Assembly (NCBI RefSeq): GCF_004785795.1 | Contig: NZ_SRRO01000001.1 | Location: 3,348,001-3,412,000, forward strand | DNA: 64,000 bases | Direction of reading: 5' to 3' | Source of the DNA: Nocardioides eburneiflavus | GTDB lineage: Bacteria; Actinomycetota; Actinomycetes; Propionibacteriales; Nocardioidaceae | In this document: positions 46,000-54,527 of the stretch, piece by piece | Numbering within the stretch: position 1 is the stretch's first letter | Layout: each line of letters starts with the position of its first letter | Translations under genes and position numbers: made by a program | Notes under the pieces: model-generated | The model's database searches: none | Seen by the model: only the letters and a program-made list of their open reading frames with translations | What the model was told of the DNA's origin: nothing

Positions 46000-47040
46000 T
46001 CAGCCCGGGAGGATGTCGGACAGCAGCGCCACGTCGCGCAGCACCGCGACGCCCGAGCGCAGCACCGGCAGCGCGGCCACGGCGCCGGAGCCCTCGCCGA
46101 GGCGCATGCCGACGTCGAGCAGCGGCTCGAGGCCGAGGGACTTGAGGGCATGGGCCTGCGCGGGCTCGGTCGAGCGGTGGCCGGCGACCCACCAGGCGGC
46201 GGCACCGGGCGCGATCGCCTGCGCGACGACCGCGCACGCGACGGACATCAGGCCGTCGAGGAGCACCGGCACGCCCCGGGACGACGACTCGACGAGGAAG
46301 CCGACGGCTGCCGCGAGGTCGGCGCTGCCGAGCGCGGCGAGCAGGTCGACCGGGTCCTCGGCGCGACCCTCGGTCCGGGCCAGCGCGGCGGCCACGACGT
46401 CGCGCTTGCGCGCCCACCCGTCGTCGTCGATGCCGGTGCCGCGGCCGGTGACCTCGTCGGCAGGGAGGCCGAGGACGGCCGCGACCAGCGCGGCGGCGGG
46501 GGTGGTGTTGCCGATGCCGAGGTCACCGGTCATCAGCAGCTGCGCGCCGTCGTCGACGTGCTCTCCGGCCACCTCGGCGCCGAGCGCGAGGGAGCGCTCG
46601 ACCTCGTCGCGGGTGAGTGCGTCCTCGAGGTGGATCGCGCCCGAGCCGCGGCGCACCTTGCGTGCGGTGACGTCGGCCGGCAGGTCGGTGAGGTCGGCGT
46701 CCACGGCCACGTCGAGCACGCTGACGCGCACCCCGTGCTCCCGAGCCAGCGCGGACACTCCTGCCTGACCCGCGACGATCGTGCGGACCATCGCCTCGGT
46801 GACGGCGGCGGGATAGGCCGAGACCCCGTGCGCCGCGACACCGTGGTCGCCGGCGAACACCACGAGGCGTACGTCGGTCAGCGGGCGGGGCGGCACCTCG
46901 CCCTGCGCGGCAGCCACCCAGGCGCCGATCTCGCCGACCCGGCCGAGGGCGCCGGCAGGGGTGGCGAGGGCGGCCAGCCGCTGCTGGGCGAGGGAGGCGA
47001 TCTCGGGTGAGGGCGGGGCGATGCGCGACGTCTGGTCCAT
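46000..47040 (-). CDS. cobT: Nicotinate-nucleotide:dimethylbenzimidazole phosphoribosyltransferase
   Basis: Makes alpha-ribazole phosphate for the cobalamin lower ligand. 346 residues, normal length. Motifs: TPAGALGRVGEIGAWVA, FAGDHGVAAHGVSAYP, LMTGDLGIGNTTPAAAL and, near the C terminus, the catalytic glutamate region LEPLLDVGMRLGEGSGA. First gene of the cobT-cobS-cobU operon. -10 TAGGCT lies nine bases before the ATG. No cobalamin riboswitch fits in the 53-base gap to the divergent gene. Confidence 0.96.
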   Translation of the reverse strand: MDQTSRIAPPSPEIASLAQQRLAALATPAGALGRVGEIGAWVAAAQGEVPPRPLTDVRLVVFAGDHGVAAHGVSAYPAAVTEAMVRTIVAGQAGVSALAREHGVRVSVLDVAVDADLTDLPADVTARKVRRGSGAIHLEDALTRDEVERSLALGAEVAGEHVDDGAQLLMTGDLGIGNTTPAAALVAAVLGLPADEVTGRGTGIDDDGWARKRDVVAAALARTEGRAEDPVDLLAALGSADLAAAVGFLVESSSRGVPVLLDGLMSVACAVVAQAIAPGAAAWWVAGHRSTEPAQAHALKSLGLEPLLDVGMRLGEGSGAVAALPVLRSGVAVLRDVALLSDILPG

Positions 47041-47093
47041 GGCCGGACCAGCCTAGTGACGTCGGGTCCCGGCCGGCCTGCCAGTCTTGCCGC

Positions 47094-47648
47094 GTGTCCG
47101 GTCACTCCGTCCTCCAGCTCCCGGTCCCTGCGCTGGAGGGGTGGGTGCGCGCGCGGCACACCCACTACGACGACGGGTTCGTGTCGGCGGACCCGCGGTT
47201 CGGGCACGCCCACATCACCGCCCTCGGACCGTTCGACCCGGCGCCGTCACGAGAGGCGCTCGAGCTGGTCGGCGCGGTGGCCGCGTCGACGGAACCTGTC
47301 GCCGTACGCCTCGAGCGGCTCGCCCAGTTCCCCGACGGGATCATCCACCTCGTCCCGGAGCCCGACGACGCCCTGCGCGAGGTCACCGCCAGGCTGGTGG
47401 CCGCCTTCCCCGAGTGGCCGCCGTACGACGGCCAGTTCGAGGACGTGCGCCCGCACCTCACCGTCGACGCCGCCTCGGACGTCGTCGACCTCGCCTCGAC
47501 AGCGCGGCTGCTGAGCGACGTGGTGCCTGCCGATGTGGTCCTCGACCGGCTCCAGCTGGCGTGGTGGGAGTCGGGGAGCTGCCACGTGATGGCGGAGTGG
47601 GCGCTGGGGCGTCGACCGGCAGGTCAGAACACCGTCCAGTCGGAGTAG
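47094..47648 (+). CDS. 2H phosphoesterase (2'-5' RNA ligase-like)
   Basis: 184 residues. Two HxT motifs, HITALGPF (about residue 42) and RPHLTVDA (about 122), define the 2H superfamily, which hydrolyses or ligates 2',5' or cyclic phosphodiesters. Substrate unknown. Leaderless GTG with -10 CAGTCT six bases upstream, divergent from cobT. Its 3' end overlaps the convergent glutaminase gene by 25 bases. Confidence 0.87.
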   Translation: MSGHSVLQLPVPALEGWVRARHTHYDDGFVSADPRFGHAHITALGPFDPAPSREALELVGAVAASTEPVAVRLERLAQFPDGIIHLVPEPDDALREVTARLVAAFPEWPPYDGQFEDVRPHLTVDAASDVVDLASTARLLSDVVPADVVLDRLQLAWWESGSCHVMAEWALGRRPAGQNTVQSE

Positions 47649-48568
47649 GTCGTGAACGCGTCGAGCGCCGCGAGACCGGCGGCGGAGCTGCCCGAGGGGC
47701 CGAGCGCGGGACTCCAGACGCACGCGACCCCGCGGTCGGGGATGACGGCGAGGATGCCGCCGCCGACCCCGCTCTTGGCGGGGAGCCCGACACGGTAGGC
47801 GAACTCGCCCGCCGAGTCGTACGTCCCGCAGGTGAGCATCACTGCGTTCACCCGCTTCGTCTCGCGGGGGCTGAGCAGCGGGGTGCCGTCGGAGAGGACC
47901 CCGTCGCGGGCGAGGAACAGGCCGGCAAGGGCCAGCTCGCGGCAGCTCATCGACAGGGCGCACTGGGCGACGTACTGGTCGATCACCTCGTCGACCGGGA
48001 GCTCGAGGTTGCCGTAGCTCGCCAGCAGGTGGGCGACCGCCAGGGTGCGGTGACCCGCCTCGAGCTCCGAGCGCGCCACGTCGGCGTCGCTGTCCACGTC
48101 CGACCGGCCGCTCTCACGACGCATCAGGTCGCGGAGGGCGCCGCTCGCGTCGCCGGTCAGCGACTGCAGCCGGTCGGTCACGACCAGGGCGCCTGCGTTG
48201 ATGAACGGGTTGCGCGGACGCCCTGCCTCCTGGTCGAGCTGGAGGAGCGAGTTGAACGGGTTGCCCGACGGCTCGCGCGAGACGCGCCGCCAGATCTGCT
48301 CGCCCTCGGCCGCGATGACCAGCGCGAGCGTGAAGACCTTGCTGATGCTCTGCACCGAGAACCGGACATCGGCGTCGCCGGTGACGTGGACGGTGCCGTC
48401 GCACGAGGCGACCGCCATGCCGAACTGGTGCGGATCCACGGACGCCAGGCCGGGGATGTACTCCGCCGGCCGGCCGCGGCCAACCTCCGGCGCGGCGGCC
48501 TCGTGCGCGCGCTGCAGCGCGTCCTCGATCCTCATCCGTGCCCCGTCCGCCTCGTCGACCTCGCTCAT
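47624..48568 (-). CDS. glsA: Glutaminase
   Basis: Serine-dependent beta-lactamase-fold glutaminase producing glutamate and ammonia. 314 residues. SVQSISKVFTLAL holds the catalytic Ser-x-x-Lys, GNPFNSLLQLD and NPFINAGALV bind substrate, and CGTYDSAGEFAYRVGLPAKSGVGGGI carries the Tyr and Ser-Gly of the C-terminal lid. Start ATG 48568; 25-base tail-to-tail overlap with the 2H phosphoesterase could allow antisense interference. Confidence 0.95.
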   Translation of the reverse strand: MSEVDEADGARMRIEDALQRAHEAAAPEVGRGRPAEYIPGLASVDPHQFGMAVASCDGTVHVTGDADVRFSVQSISKVFTLALVIAAEGEQIWRRVSREPSGNPFNSLLQLDQEAGRPRNPFINAGALVVTDRLQSLTGDASGALRDLMRRESGRSDVDSDADVARSELEAGHRTLAVAHLLASYGNLELPVDEVIDQYVAQCALSMSCRELALAGLFLARDGVLSDGTPLLSPRETKRVNAVMLTCGTYDSAGEFAYRVGLPAKSGVGGGILAVIPDRGVACVWSPALGPSGSSAAGLAALDAFTTYSDWTVF

Positions 48569-48612
48569 CACCGGTCCAGTCTCCCGGTTGACCGCCGTGG
48601 CAGGATCGGCGC

Positions 48613-48816
48613 ATGGCTTCATGGGCGCACCTCGAGATCACCGTCGACGACCAGGGCAACGTGGAGGTCGGCGGCTACAACGCCGACCCGGAGGCGCTGG
48701 TCGAGGGCACCGAGTCGTGGGAGGACCTGCTGTCCACCCTCGGCGTCAACGGCTGGGAGCTCGTGCAGGTCATCCCCGGCCCCGAGACCACCTACTGGTT
48801 CAAGCGCCACGCCTGA
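48613..48816 (+). CDS. Small DUF4177-like protein
   Basis: 67 residues: AHLEITVDDQGNVEVGGYNA at the start, LLSTLGVNGWELVQVIPGPE and TTYWFKR at the end, the GWELV ... FKR pattern of DUF4177. A small alpha/beta protein of unknown role. -10 CAGGAT six bases before the ATG, so leaderless. Its stop is followed after 14 bases by the threonine-aldolase remnant. Confidence 0.78.
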   Translation: MASWAHLEITVDDQGNVEVGGYNADPEALVEGTESWEDLLSTLGVNGWELVQVIPGPETTYWFKRHA

Positions 48817-48832
48817 CGCTCGCGGAAGCGGC

Positions 48833-49225
48833 GTGCCGCTGCACGCCGACGGGGCCCGGATCTGGGAGTCGGTGCCGCACTGGGGCCGGTCCCTGGCCGA
48901 GGCGGCCGACCTGTTCGACTCGATGTACGTCTCCCTCTACAAGGGCCTCGGCGCGTCCAGCGGTGCGCTCGTGGTGTGCCCCGAGGACCTGGCCGGTGAG
49001 CTGCGCTCGTGGCGCCAGCGGATGGGCCTGCGCGAGGTCAACGAGCGGGTCGTCGCCCTCGTCGAGGAGCGCGGCGTCATCCCCTGCGGGCTCTGGAGCG
49101 AGGCCGACGTGCCGGGCTGGGTGCAGACCGAGCTGACCTGCTACGAGGCGGCGATCACACGCGATCCGGGAGAGGTCGCAGCGTTGGTGGCCGAGGCCGT
49201 CGGGGCCGCTACATTCCTCCCGTGA
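48833..49225 (+). pseudogene. Threonine aldolase remnant
   Basis: 131 codons from the C-terminal half of a PLP-dependent low-specificity threonine aldolase. LHADGARIWES (PLP-ring Asp) and SLYKGLGASSGAL (PLP lysine) are intact. The first ~170 residues are absent. Near 49027 the sequence jumps from LRSWRQRMG to LREVNERVVAL, skipping about 55 residues, after which the usual end follows (GVIPCGLWSEADVPG). So two deletions have hit the gene. The remaining frame still reaches its stop, which overlaps the ctlX start (GTGA). Confidence 0.78.
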
Positions 49226-50253
49226 GTGCCCAGGCCCCTTCCGCAGTCATCCTCATCCGCGCGACCAGCTTCGTCCCCAACCCGGCGACCGCGGCCGACA
49301 ACGCCTTCCAGGCCGACGTCCCCGCCGGGCAGTCGCAGGAGTCGACGGCGGCCCACGCGCTGGCCGAGATGGACGCGCTGGCCGAGGCGCTGCGCGCGGT
49401 CGGCGTACGGGTCCACGTCTTCGACGACGACGACCACACCCGCCCCGACAGCGTGTTCCCCAACAACTGGGTCTCCACCCACGCGGGCGGCACCGTCGCC
49501 GTCTACCCGATGTACGCCTCCAACCGTCGCCACGAGCGTCGTGCCGACGTCCTGGAGATGCTCAAGTCGGAGTACCGCGTGCAGGCGATCGTCGACTACT
49601 CGGGCCTCGAGCCGGACGGCATCTTCCTCGAGGGCACCGGCGCGATGGTGCTCGACCACGTGTCGCGGGTGGCCTACACCGCCCGCAGCCACCGCGCGGA
49701 CATCGCCGTGCTCGAGCGCTTCTGCACCGACTTCAACTACGAGCCGATGGCCTTCGACGCGGTCGACTCCGACGGCGTGCCGGTCTACCACACCAACGTC
49801 ATCGCCTGCATCGGCACCGACGTCGCGATGATCGCGCTCGAGATGATCCCCGACGAGCACCGGCGCCAGCAGGTCCGCGAGCGGCTCGCGGTCACCGGCC
49901 GCACGATCATCGAGCTCACCGAGGAGCAGATCCGCGAGTTCGCGGGCAACGCGGTCGAGCTGTGCGGACGCACGTCCGACGGTCGGCGCCGTTACGTCAT
50001 GGCGATGTCCGCCCGCGCGAAGCGCTCCCTGCGGCCCGAGCAGCTGGCCGTCATCGAGGAGTCGTGCGAGGTCGTCGCGGTGGACATCCCGACGATCGAG
50101 CTGGCGGGCGGCTCGGTGCGCTGCATGATCGCGGGCGTCCACCTCGACCACCGCCGTCCGCTCGCCGAGGCCGAGCTCTCCGAGGCCGTCGCCGCCATCA
50201 ACGAGGACAACCCCGTCACGCCCGACGGCCGCTTCGTCGACGGCAACGCCTGA
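49222..50253 (+). CDS. ctlX: Citrulline/arginine-type hydrolase CtlX
   Basis: Guanidino-group-modifying (amidinotransferase-fold) protein of 343 residues. Landmarks: DSVFPNNWVSTHAGG, IFLEGTGAMVLDHVSRVAYT, VYHTNVIACIGTD (catalytic His) and ELAGGSVRCMIAGVHL (catalytic Cys). Members of the CtlX group are linked to citrulline use. GTG start overlaps the aldolase remnant's stop, and a -10 box TACATT sits six bases upstream, so it has its own leaderless promoter despite the overlap. Confidence 0.88.
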   Translation: MSAQAPSAVILIRATSFVPNPATAADNAFQADVPAGQSQESTAAHALAEMDALAEALRAVGVRVHVFDDDDHTRPDSVFPNNWVSTHAGGTVAVYPMYASNRRHERRADVLEMLKSEYRVQAIVDYSGLEPDGIFLEGTGAMVLDHVSRVAYTARSHRADIAVLERFCTDFNYEPMAFDAVDSDGVPVYHTNVIACIGTDVAMIALEMIPDEHRRQQVRERLAVTGRTIIELTEEQIREFAGNAVELCGRTSDGRRRYVMAMSARAKRSLRPEQLAVIEESCEVVAVDIPTIELAGGSVRCMIAGVHLDHRRPLAEAELSEAVAAINEDNPVTPDGRFVDGNA

Positions 50254-50338
50254 CCGTCCCGGCCGGCCCTCGTTCCCGTCGGTGGGAACCTCCCGGGTCG
50301 CGGCGGTGTAGACACTCTGCTGGGACCCTCTGGACGGA

Positions 50339-50914
50339 GTGACGATCAGCACCGACGACGCCAGTGACGACGCCGACCTGGTCGGCCGGGTGCGCGCCGG
50401 GGACACCGACGCGTACGCCGTCCTCGTGCGCCGTCACGCCCGGGCGGCGATGCGCACGGCCACCCTCCTGGGTGCGGGGAGCGACGCCGAGGACGTGGTG
50501 CAGGAGGCGCTGGTGAAGGCGTACCGATCGCTGGGGTCGTTCCGTGCCGACCGGCCGTTCCGGCCGTGGCTGCTGCGGATCGTCGCCAACGAGGCCCGCA
50601 ACGCCCACCGCTCGGCCGTACGCCGGACCGGCCGCGAGGAGCGCCAGGCCCGGGACCTGTGGGCCGAGCTGCTCGACCCGGCGGCCGCGGTGGTCGACCG
50701 GGAGGACAAGGCCCGGCTGCTGGCCGCCGTCGCAGGGCTGCCCGACAAGCTCCGCCTCGTGGTGGCCTGCCGCTACCTGCTGGAGCTCGACGAGGCGGAC
50801 ACGGCCGTCGTCCTCGGCGTGCCACGCGGGACCGTCAAGTCGCGGCTGAGCCGTGGCCTGGCGCGGCTGCGCGAGGACCTCGCCGCGACGATCGAGGAGG
50901 TCGACCATGCCTGA
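50339..50914 (+). CDS. ECF RNA polymerase sigma factor
   Basis: 191 residues with regions 2 (FRADRPFRPWLLRIVANEARN, preceded by DAEDVVQEALVKAYRS) and 4 (DEADTAVVLGVPRGTVKSRL). Directs RNA polymerase to a specific regulon, not identifiable here. GTG start with GGACGGA adjacent. Its 3' end overlaps the next gene by eight bases, the usual arrangement with an anti-sigma factor. Confidence 0.93.
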   Translation: MTISTDDASDDADLVGRVRAGDTDAYAVLVRRHARAAMRTATLLGAGSDAEDVVQEALVKAYRSLGSFRADRPFRPWLLRIVANEARNAHRSAVRRTGREERQARDLWAELLDPAAAVVDREDKARLLAAVAGLPDKLRLVVACRYLLELDEADTAVVLGVPRGTVKSRLSRGLARLREDLAATIEEVDHA

Positions 50915-51599
50915 CGCGCTGGAGGAGCGGCTGGCCGCGCTCGCCGCCGACCTGTGGGTGCCGGTGCCGGACGGGCTCGAGGGTGCCGTCATGCGTCGGG
51001 TCGCGACGGCTCGCCCGCGCCGACGATGGCGCCGCTGGCTCGCCGGACTGGTCGCCGGTCTGCTCGGGGCCGGGGTCGTGGCGTCCCCCGTGGGTGCCGA
51101 GATCCGCGAGTGGCTCGGCCTCCCGGGGGTCTCGGTGACGACCGGGGACGACCCCGTCACGGAGACGCCCACCGTGCCGCCCGCCACGGGCAGCACCGAC
51201 CTCGGGCGAGCCGCAGACCTCGCCGGCTTCACCCCGGTCGTCCCCGACGCGCTGGGTGCGCCGGAGCACGTCGACGTGTCCCGCGACGCCCTCGTGGTGT
51301 CGCTCAGCTGGACGACGGAGGAGGGGACGGTGCGGCTCGACCAGTTCCGCGGCGACGTCGACCCGCTGTTCTGGAAGACGACCGTCGAGGCCGACCGGGT
51401 CGCCGTCGGGCTGCACGAGGCCCTGTGGCTGCCGACCGCCCATCGGGTCGAGGTGGTCGCCGCGGACGGGACGGAGCGCACGCTGCCGTCGCGGCTCGCC
51501 GCACCGACCCTGCTCTGGGTCGACGACGACCTGACGCTGCGCCTCGAGGGCGACCTCGACCTCGACGAGGCGACGCGGATCGCGGAGTCCGTCGGCTAG
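50907..51599 (+). CDS. Probable anti-sigma factor, single-pass membrane protein
   Basis: 230 residues: a short cytoplasmic domain of about 40 (DALEERLAALAADLWVPVPD), one membrane helix (WLAGLVAGLLGAGVVASPVG, after RPRRRWRR) and an extracytoplasmic beta-rich domain. No HxxxCxxC zinc motif, so it is not a ZAS-type anti-sigma. The role is inferred from its overlap with the ECF gene and its topology. Confidence 0.75.
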   Translation: MPDALEERLAALAADLWVPVPDGLEGAVMRRVATARPRRRWRRWLAGLVAGLLGAGVVASPVGAEIREWLGLPGVSVTTGDDPVTETPTVPPATGSTDLGRAADLAGFTPVVPDALGAPEHVDVSRDALVVSLSWTTEEGTVRLDQFRGDVDPLFWKTTVEADRVAVGLHEALWLPTAHRVEVVAADGTERTLPSRLAAPTLLWVDDDLTLRLEGDLDLDEATRIAESVG

Positions 51600-51667
51600 C
51601 GCGTCCAGCGAGGGAACCCCCGTGGGCGTGACGGTGTATCCACTGCATCCGAACCGAGGAGGACCTC

Positions 51668-52282
51668 ATGCGCAGGATCCTGGCCGTCGTCGTGCTCGCT
51701 CTCGCCTCCGCCGTCGGCCTGCCGGCCGCGGCGACGGCGGGTGGACCCACGAGCGTGCTCGTCACGCAGCCCGGGCAGTCGGCCGGCGCGCTGTACTACG
51801 ACGACGCGGCGTACGACGCCCTGCTGGAGCTGCTGCCGGCGGGGGAGACGCGCGGGAGGGAGCTGCCGCCGGGCGGGGGCGTCTCCTACCACCTGACCTG
51901 GATGGTCCATGACGTGATGCCGTGGCGCTTCGACCGCGTCAGCGTCCACGGCGACGGCACCGCCTGGGTCGCGACGACGTTCGCCACGGACGCGACCGCC
52001 GGGTGGCAGCCGGTCGGTGAGGGGACGGAGCTGTTCGACCTCCTGACGGCGGTCCTGGCGGACGGCGAGGCCCCCGGCCTGGTCAGCGAGACGATGGCTG
52101 CGTCCGCGCTGGCAACGCCGCCCGCGGAAACCCGGACGGTGACCGAGACCGAGTGGTTCTCGCTGTCCGGGTGGCGCTGGGTCGTGCCGGGTGCGCTGCT
52201 CGGGCTGCTCGCCGGCGTCGGCGCGGCCCGCGCCCGGCGTACGCGCGCAGACGAGCCGCGTCGGATGCTGGTGGATGCCTAG
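51668..52282 (+). CDS. Secreted protein with C-terminal membrane anchor
   Basis: 204 residues: signal peptide (RILAVVVLALASAVGLPAAA), a globular extracytoplasmic domain without cysteines, then a C-terminal helix (WVVPGALLGLLAGVGAA) with a basic stop-transfer tail. No family recognised. GAGGAGG lies before the ATG. Probably part of the ECF operon (68-base gap) and a candidate target or partner of the anti-sigma domain. Confidence 0.68.
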   Translation: MRRILAVVVLALASAVGLPAAATAGGPTSVLVTQPGQSAGALYYDDAAYDALLELLPAGETRGRELPPGGGVSYHLTWMVHDVMPWRFDRVSVHGDGTAWVATTFATDATAGWQPVGEGTELFDLLTAVLADGEAPGLVSETMAASALATPPAETRTVTETEWFSLSGWRWVVPGALLGLLAGVGAARARRTRADEPRRMLVDA

Positions 52283-52330
52283 CGGCTCTAGCGCTCGGAG
52301 GTGTGGAGGCGGTCGAGCCAGTACGCCTGA

Positions 52331-52377
52331 GATCGTGGAGGTCCTGAGCCACTGCGTGGCCCGGGACCTCCACGATC
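52331..52377. terminator. Bidirectional hairpin between convergent operons
   Basis: Perfect 14-bp arms GATCGTGGAGGTCC (52331-52344) and GGACCTCCACGATC (52364-52377) around a 19-base loop. Outside them, CGCCTGA (52324-52330) and TCAGGCG (52385-52391) can extend the stem with a bulge; the latter includes the phoX stop codon. It lies between the ECF operon and phoX and would stop both. Confidence 0.8.
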
Positions 52378-52384
52378 ATGTGCC

Positions 52385-54400
52385 TCAGGCGCGCGTCACC
52401 TGCACGACGGACGGACGCGGGCCGGCGAGCTCACCGGTGCCGGCGACCCCGCCGGACGGCACGAAGTCGGGGAAGCGTGACTGCGGCGCGGCCCAGGATC
52501 CGTCCTCACCCGGGTGCTGGACGGCGACGAACACCGAGTCCTCGCGGTCGCGGATGACCGGGCCGCACGTCTCGGCGCCGGCGGGCACGGCCAGGAACTG
52601 CTGGACGTGGCCGCGCTCGGGACCCTCGACGGGCACCTTGAACAGCGCGTCGTCGAGCGCGATGGCCCCGGGCTGGCCGTCGGTGGAGACCCACAGGTTG
52701 CCGACGCTGTCGAAGGCGACGTTGTCGGGGCAGGAGATGGGCGAGACCGGACCGTCCCAGCCGCCGAAGTAGCGTCCGGCCGACGCCGCGTCGCCGCAGA
52801 TCAGGAACAGGTTCCAGCCGAACGTGGCGGCGGTGTGGTCCCCGCCGGCCGGGATCATCTCGACGACGTGTCCGTCCTTGTTGGCCGGACGCGGGTTGGG
52901 CTCGTCGACCTGGGCCGCGGTACGGGCGGTGTTGTTGGTGCACGCGACGTAGATGCGGCCGTTGCGCAGGTTGGGCTCGACGTCCTCGGGGCGGTCCATC
53001 TTGGTCGGCTGGACGGCGTCGGCGGCCAGGCGGGTGTGGACGAGCACCTCCTCGACGGTGAATCCGGGAACCATCGAACGGCCGCCGCGCGTCAGCGGGA
53101 GCCACTCACCGCTGCCGTCGCTGACGCCGTCGCCGAGGCCGTCCCCGGTGAAGCGCGCCACCGACAGGTCGCCCTCGCTCAGCAGCCCCAGGTTGTGGCG
53201 GCGCGCCTTCGCGCTGCTGCCGGGACGCATCGTGTCGCGGGAGACGAAGCGGTAGACGTAGTCGAAGCGCTCGTCGTCGCCCATGTAGGCCACGACGTGG
53301 CCGTCGCGGTTGACCACGACGTTGGCCCCCTCGTGCTTGAAGCGTCCCATCGCCGTGTGCTTGACCGGGGTCGAGGTCGGGTCGCTGGGGTCGAGCTCCA
53401 CGATCCAGCCGAACCTGTTCGGCTCGTTGCGGTAGTCGTCGGTGGTGGCGTCGAAGCGCGGGTCCAGGGAACGCCAGTTGCGCGCGTCCTGGGTGGCGGA
53501 GAGGCCGTACCGCTTCTCCTTCGGGTCCGTCCCCGTCGCCCGGAAGTACTGGTTGAAGTTCTCCTCGCCCGACAGCACCGTGCCCCACGGCGTGGTGCCG
53601 CCGGCGCAGTTGTTGAGGGTGCCGAGGACCGTACGGCCGGTGGGGTCGGCCGCGGTCTTCAGCAGGTCGGAGCCGGCTGCGGGGCCGTCGACGGCGAACG
53701 GGGTGTCGAGGGTGATGCGCCGGTTGAGGCGCGCGCCCGGGACGTACGTCCACACGTCCCCGCGCCTGCGGCGGGTCAGCTCGACCACGGACATGCCGTG
53801 CGCGGCCCACGCCGTACGGATGACGGTCTCGGGGTCGGTCCCCGGCGGGAACATGATGCCCTCGTTGGTGTACTCGTGGTTGCACACGAGCAGTGCGGTG
53901 GTGCCGGCACGATTGGTCTCGATGATGTCGAGGTAGTCGTTGTTGTAGCCGAACTGGCCGGCCTGCGCCTCGGGCGTCTGGGCAGAGGCGTCGAACGTCG
54001 GCGCACCCGCAAGGATCGGGTCGCCCCAGCGCAGGATCGTGTCCCAGCGGTAGCCGGCCGGCACGGTCACGTCGTCGACCGTGCTCCCGACGGGTGCGAT
54101 GGGGCTGAACCGCAGCCCGCCCTGGCGGCCTCGCCGGCCGCCCGTGCGGCCCGGCGCGGCGGCCGCGCCGGTCGCGGGGAGCGCCGTCAACGCGGCGACG
54201 GTCAGGCCGGTGCCGACGACCGAGCGACGGCTCAGCACCGAGGAGGCGACGTCGCGGAAGTAGGAGGTCTCGGTGGTGTTGGGCACGGCCTGGAAGCACG
54301 CGTCGCCACAGCGGAGGTGGCAGGTCACGGGGCTGCGGCGGCCGTGCGTCCGGCCCGCCATCGGCAGCAGGGTGCGGGTGGGGCTCGGGCTGTGGGGCAT
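52385..54400 (-). CDS. phoX: PhoX-family alkaline phosphatase/DUF839 protein
   Basis: 671 residues. A twin-arginine signal (LSRRSVVGTGLTVAALTALP) indicates folded export, after an unusually long 55-residue lead. The mature protein is the PhoX beta-propeller: VCNHEYTNEGIMFP, GTVLSGEENFNQYF, GWIVELDPSDP, FKHEGANVVVNRDGHVVAYM and SCPDNVAFDSVGNLWVSTDG. PhoX enzymes release phosphate from organic monoesters with Ca and Fe cofactors; some DUF839 proteins have other roles, so specificity is inferred. GGAG lies six bases before the ATG. A probable PHO box sits about 80 bases upstream. Confidence 0.87.
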   Translation of the reverse strand: MPHSPSPTRTLLPMAGRTHGRRSPVTCHLRCGDACFQAVPNTTETSYFRDVASSVLSRRSVVGTGLTVAALTALPATGAAAAPGRTGGRRGRQGGLRFSPIAPVGSTVDDVTVPAGYRWDTILRWGDPILAGAPTFDASAQTPEAQAGQFGYNNDYLDIIETNRAGTTALLVCNHEYTNEGIMFPPGTDPETVIRTAWAAHGMSVVELTRRRRGDVWTYVPGARLNRRITLDTPFAVDGPAAGSDLLKTAADPTGRTVLGTLNNCAGGTTPWGTVLSGEENFNQYFRATGTDPKEKRYGLSATQDARNWRSLDPRFDATTDDYRNEPNRFGWIVELDPSDPTSTPVKHTAMGRFKHEGANVVVNRDGHVVAYMGDDERFDYVYRFVSRDTMRPGSSAKARRHNLGLLSEGDLSVARFTGDGLGDGVSDGSGEWLPLTRGGRSMVPGFTVEEVLVHTRLAADAVQPTKMDRPEDVEPNLRNGRIYVACTNNTARTAAQVDEPNPRPANKDGHVVEMIPAGGDHTAATFGWNLFLICGDAASAGRYFGGWDGPVSPISCPDNVAFDSVGNLWVSTDGQPGAIALDDALFKVPVEGPERGHVQQFLAVPAGAETCGPVIRDREDSVFVAVQHPGEDGSWAAPQSRFPDFVPSGGVAGTGELAGPRPSVVQVTRA

Positions 54401-54422
54401 GGGGGGCTCCGGAGATGGTGGG

Positions 54423-54441
54423 GTCGGACTGACGGTCCGAC
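54423..54441. promoter_or_regulatory. Inverted repeat upstream of phoX
   Basis: GTCGGAC-N5-GTCCGAC, a perfect 7-bp inverted repeat 23 bases upstream of the phoX start and downstream of the PHO box. It could be a leader hairpin, an operator, or the terminator of the upstream nuclease gene. Confidence 0.5.
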
Positions 54442-54476
54442 TCTTCTCACCCGGGTGGCCCCCCGAGGGACCGGCG

Positions 54477-54494
54477 GGTGGACGTCAGGTGAAC
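54477..54494 (-). promoter_or_regulatory. Probable PHO box (PhoP site) for phoX
   Basis: On the minus strand: GTTCACC (54494-54488), TGAC, GTCCACC (54483-54477), i.e. two 7-bp units repeating at 11 bp. This matches the direct-repeat architecture of actinobacterial PhoP sites (GTTCACC units at 11-bp spacing). It lies 77 bases before the phoX ATG, in the right orientation for phosphate-starvation activation. Confidence 0.6.
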
Positions 54495-54527
54495 GTCCGC
54501 CGGCCCCTCGGCGAAGCTGCAACCCGG

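Noticed and set aside
46000..47093. Cobalamin riboswitch upstream of cobT
   Set aside because: Only 53 bases separate the divergent starts and no B12-box sequence was seen.
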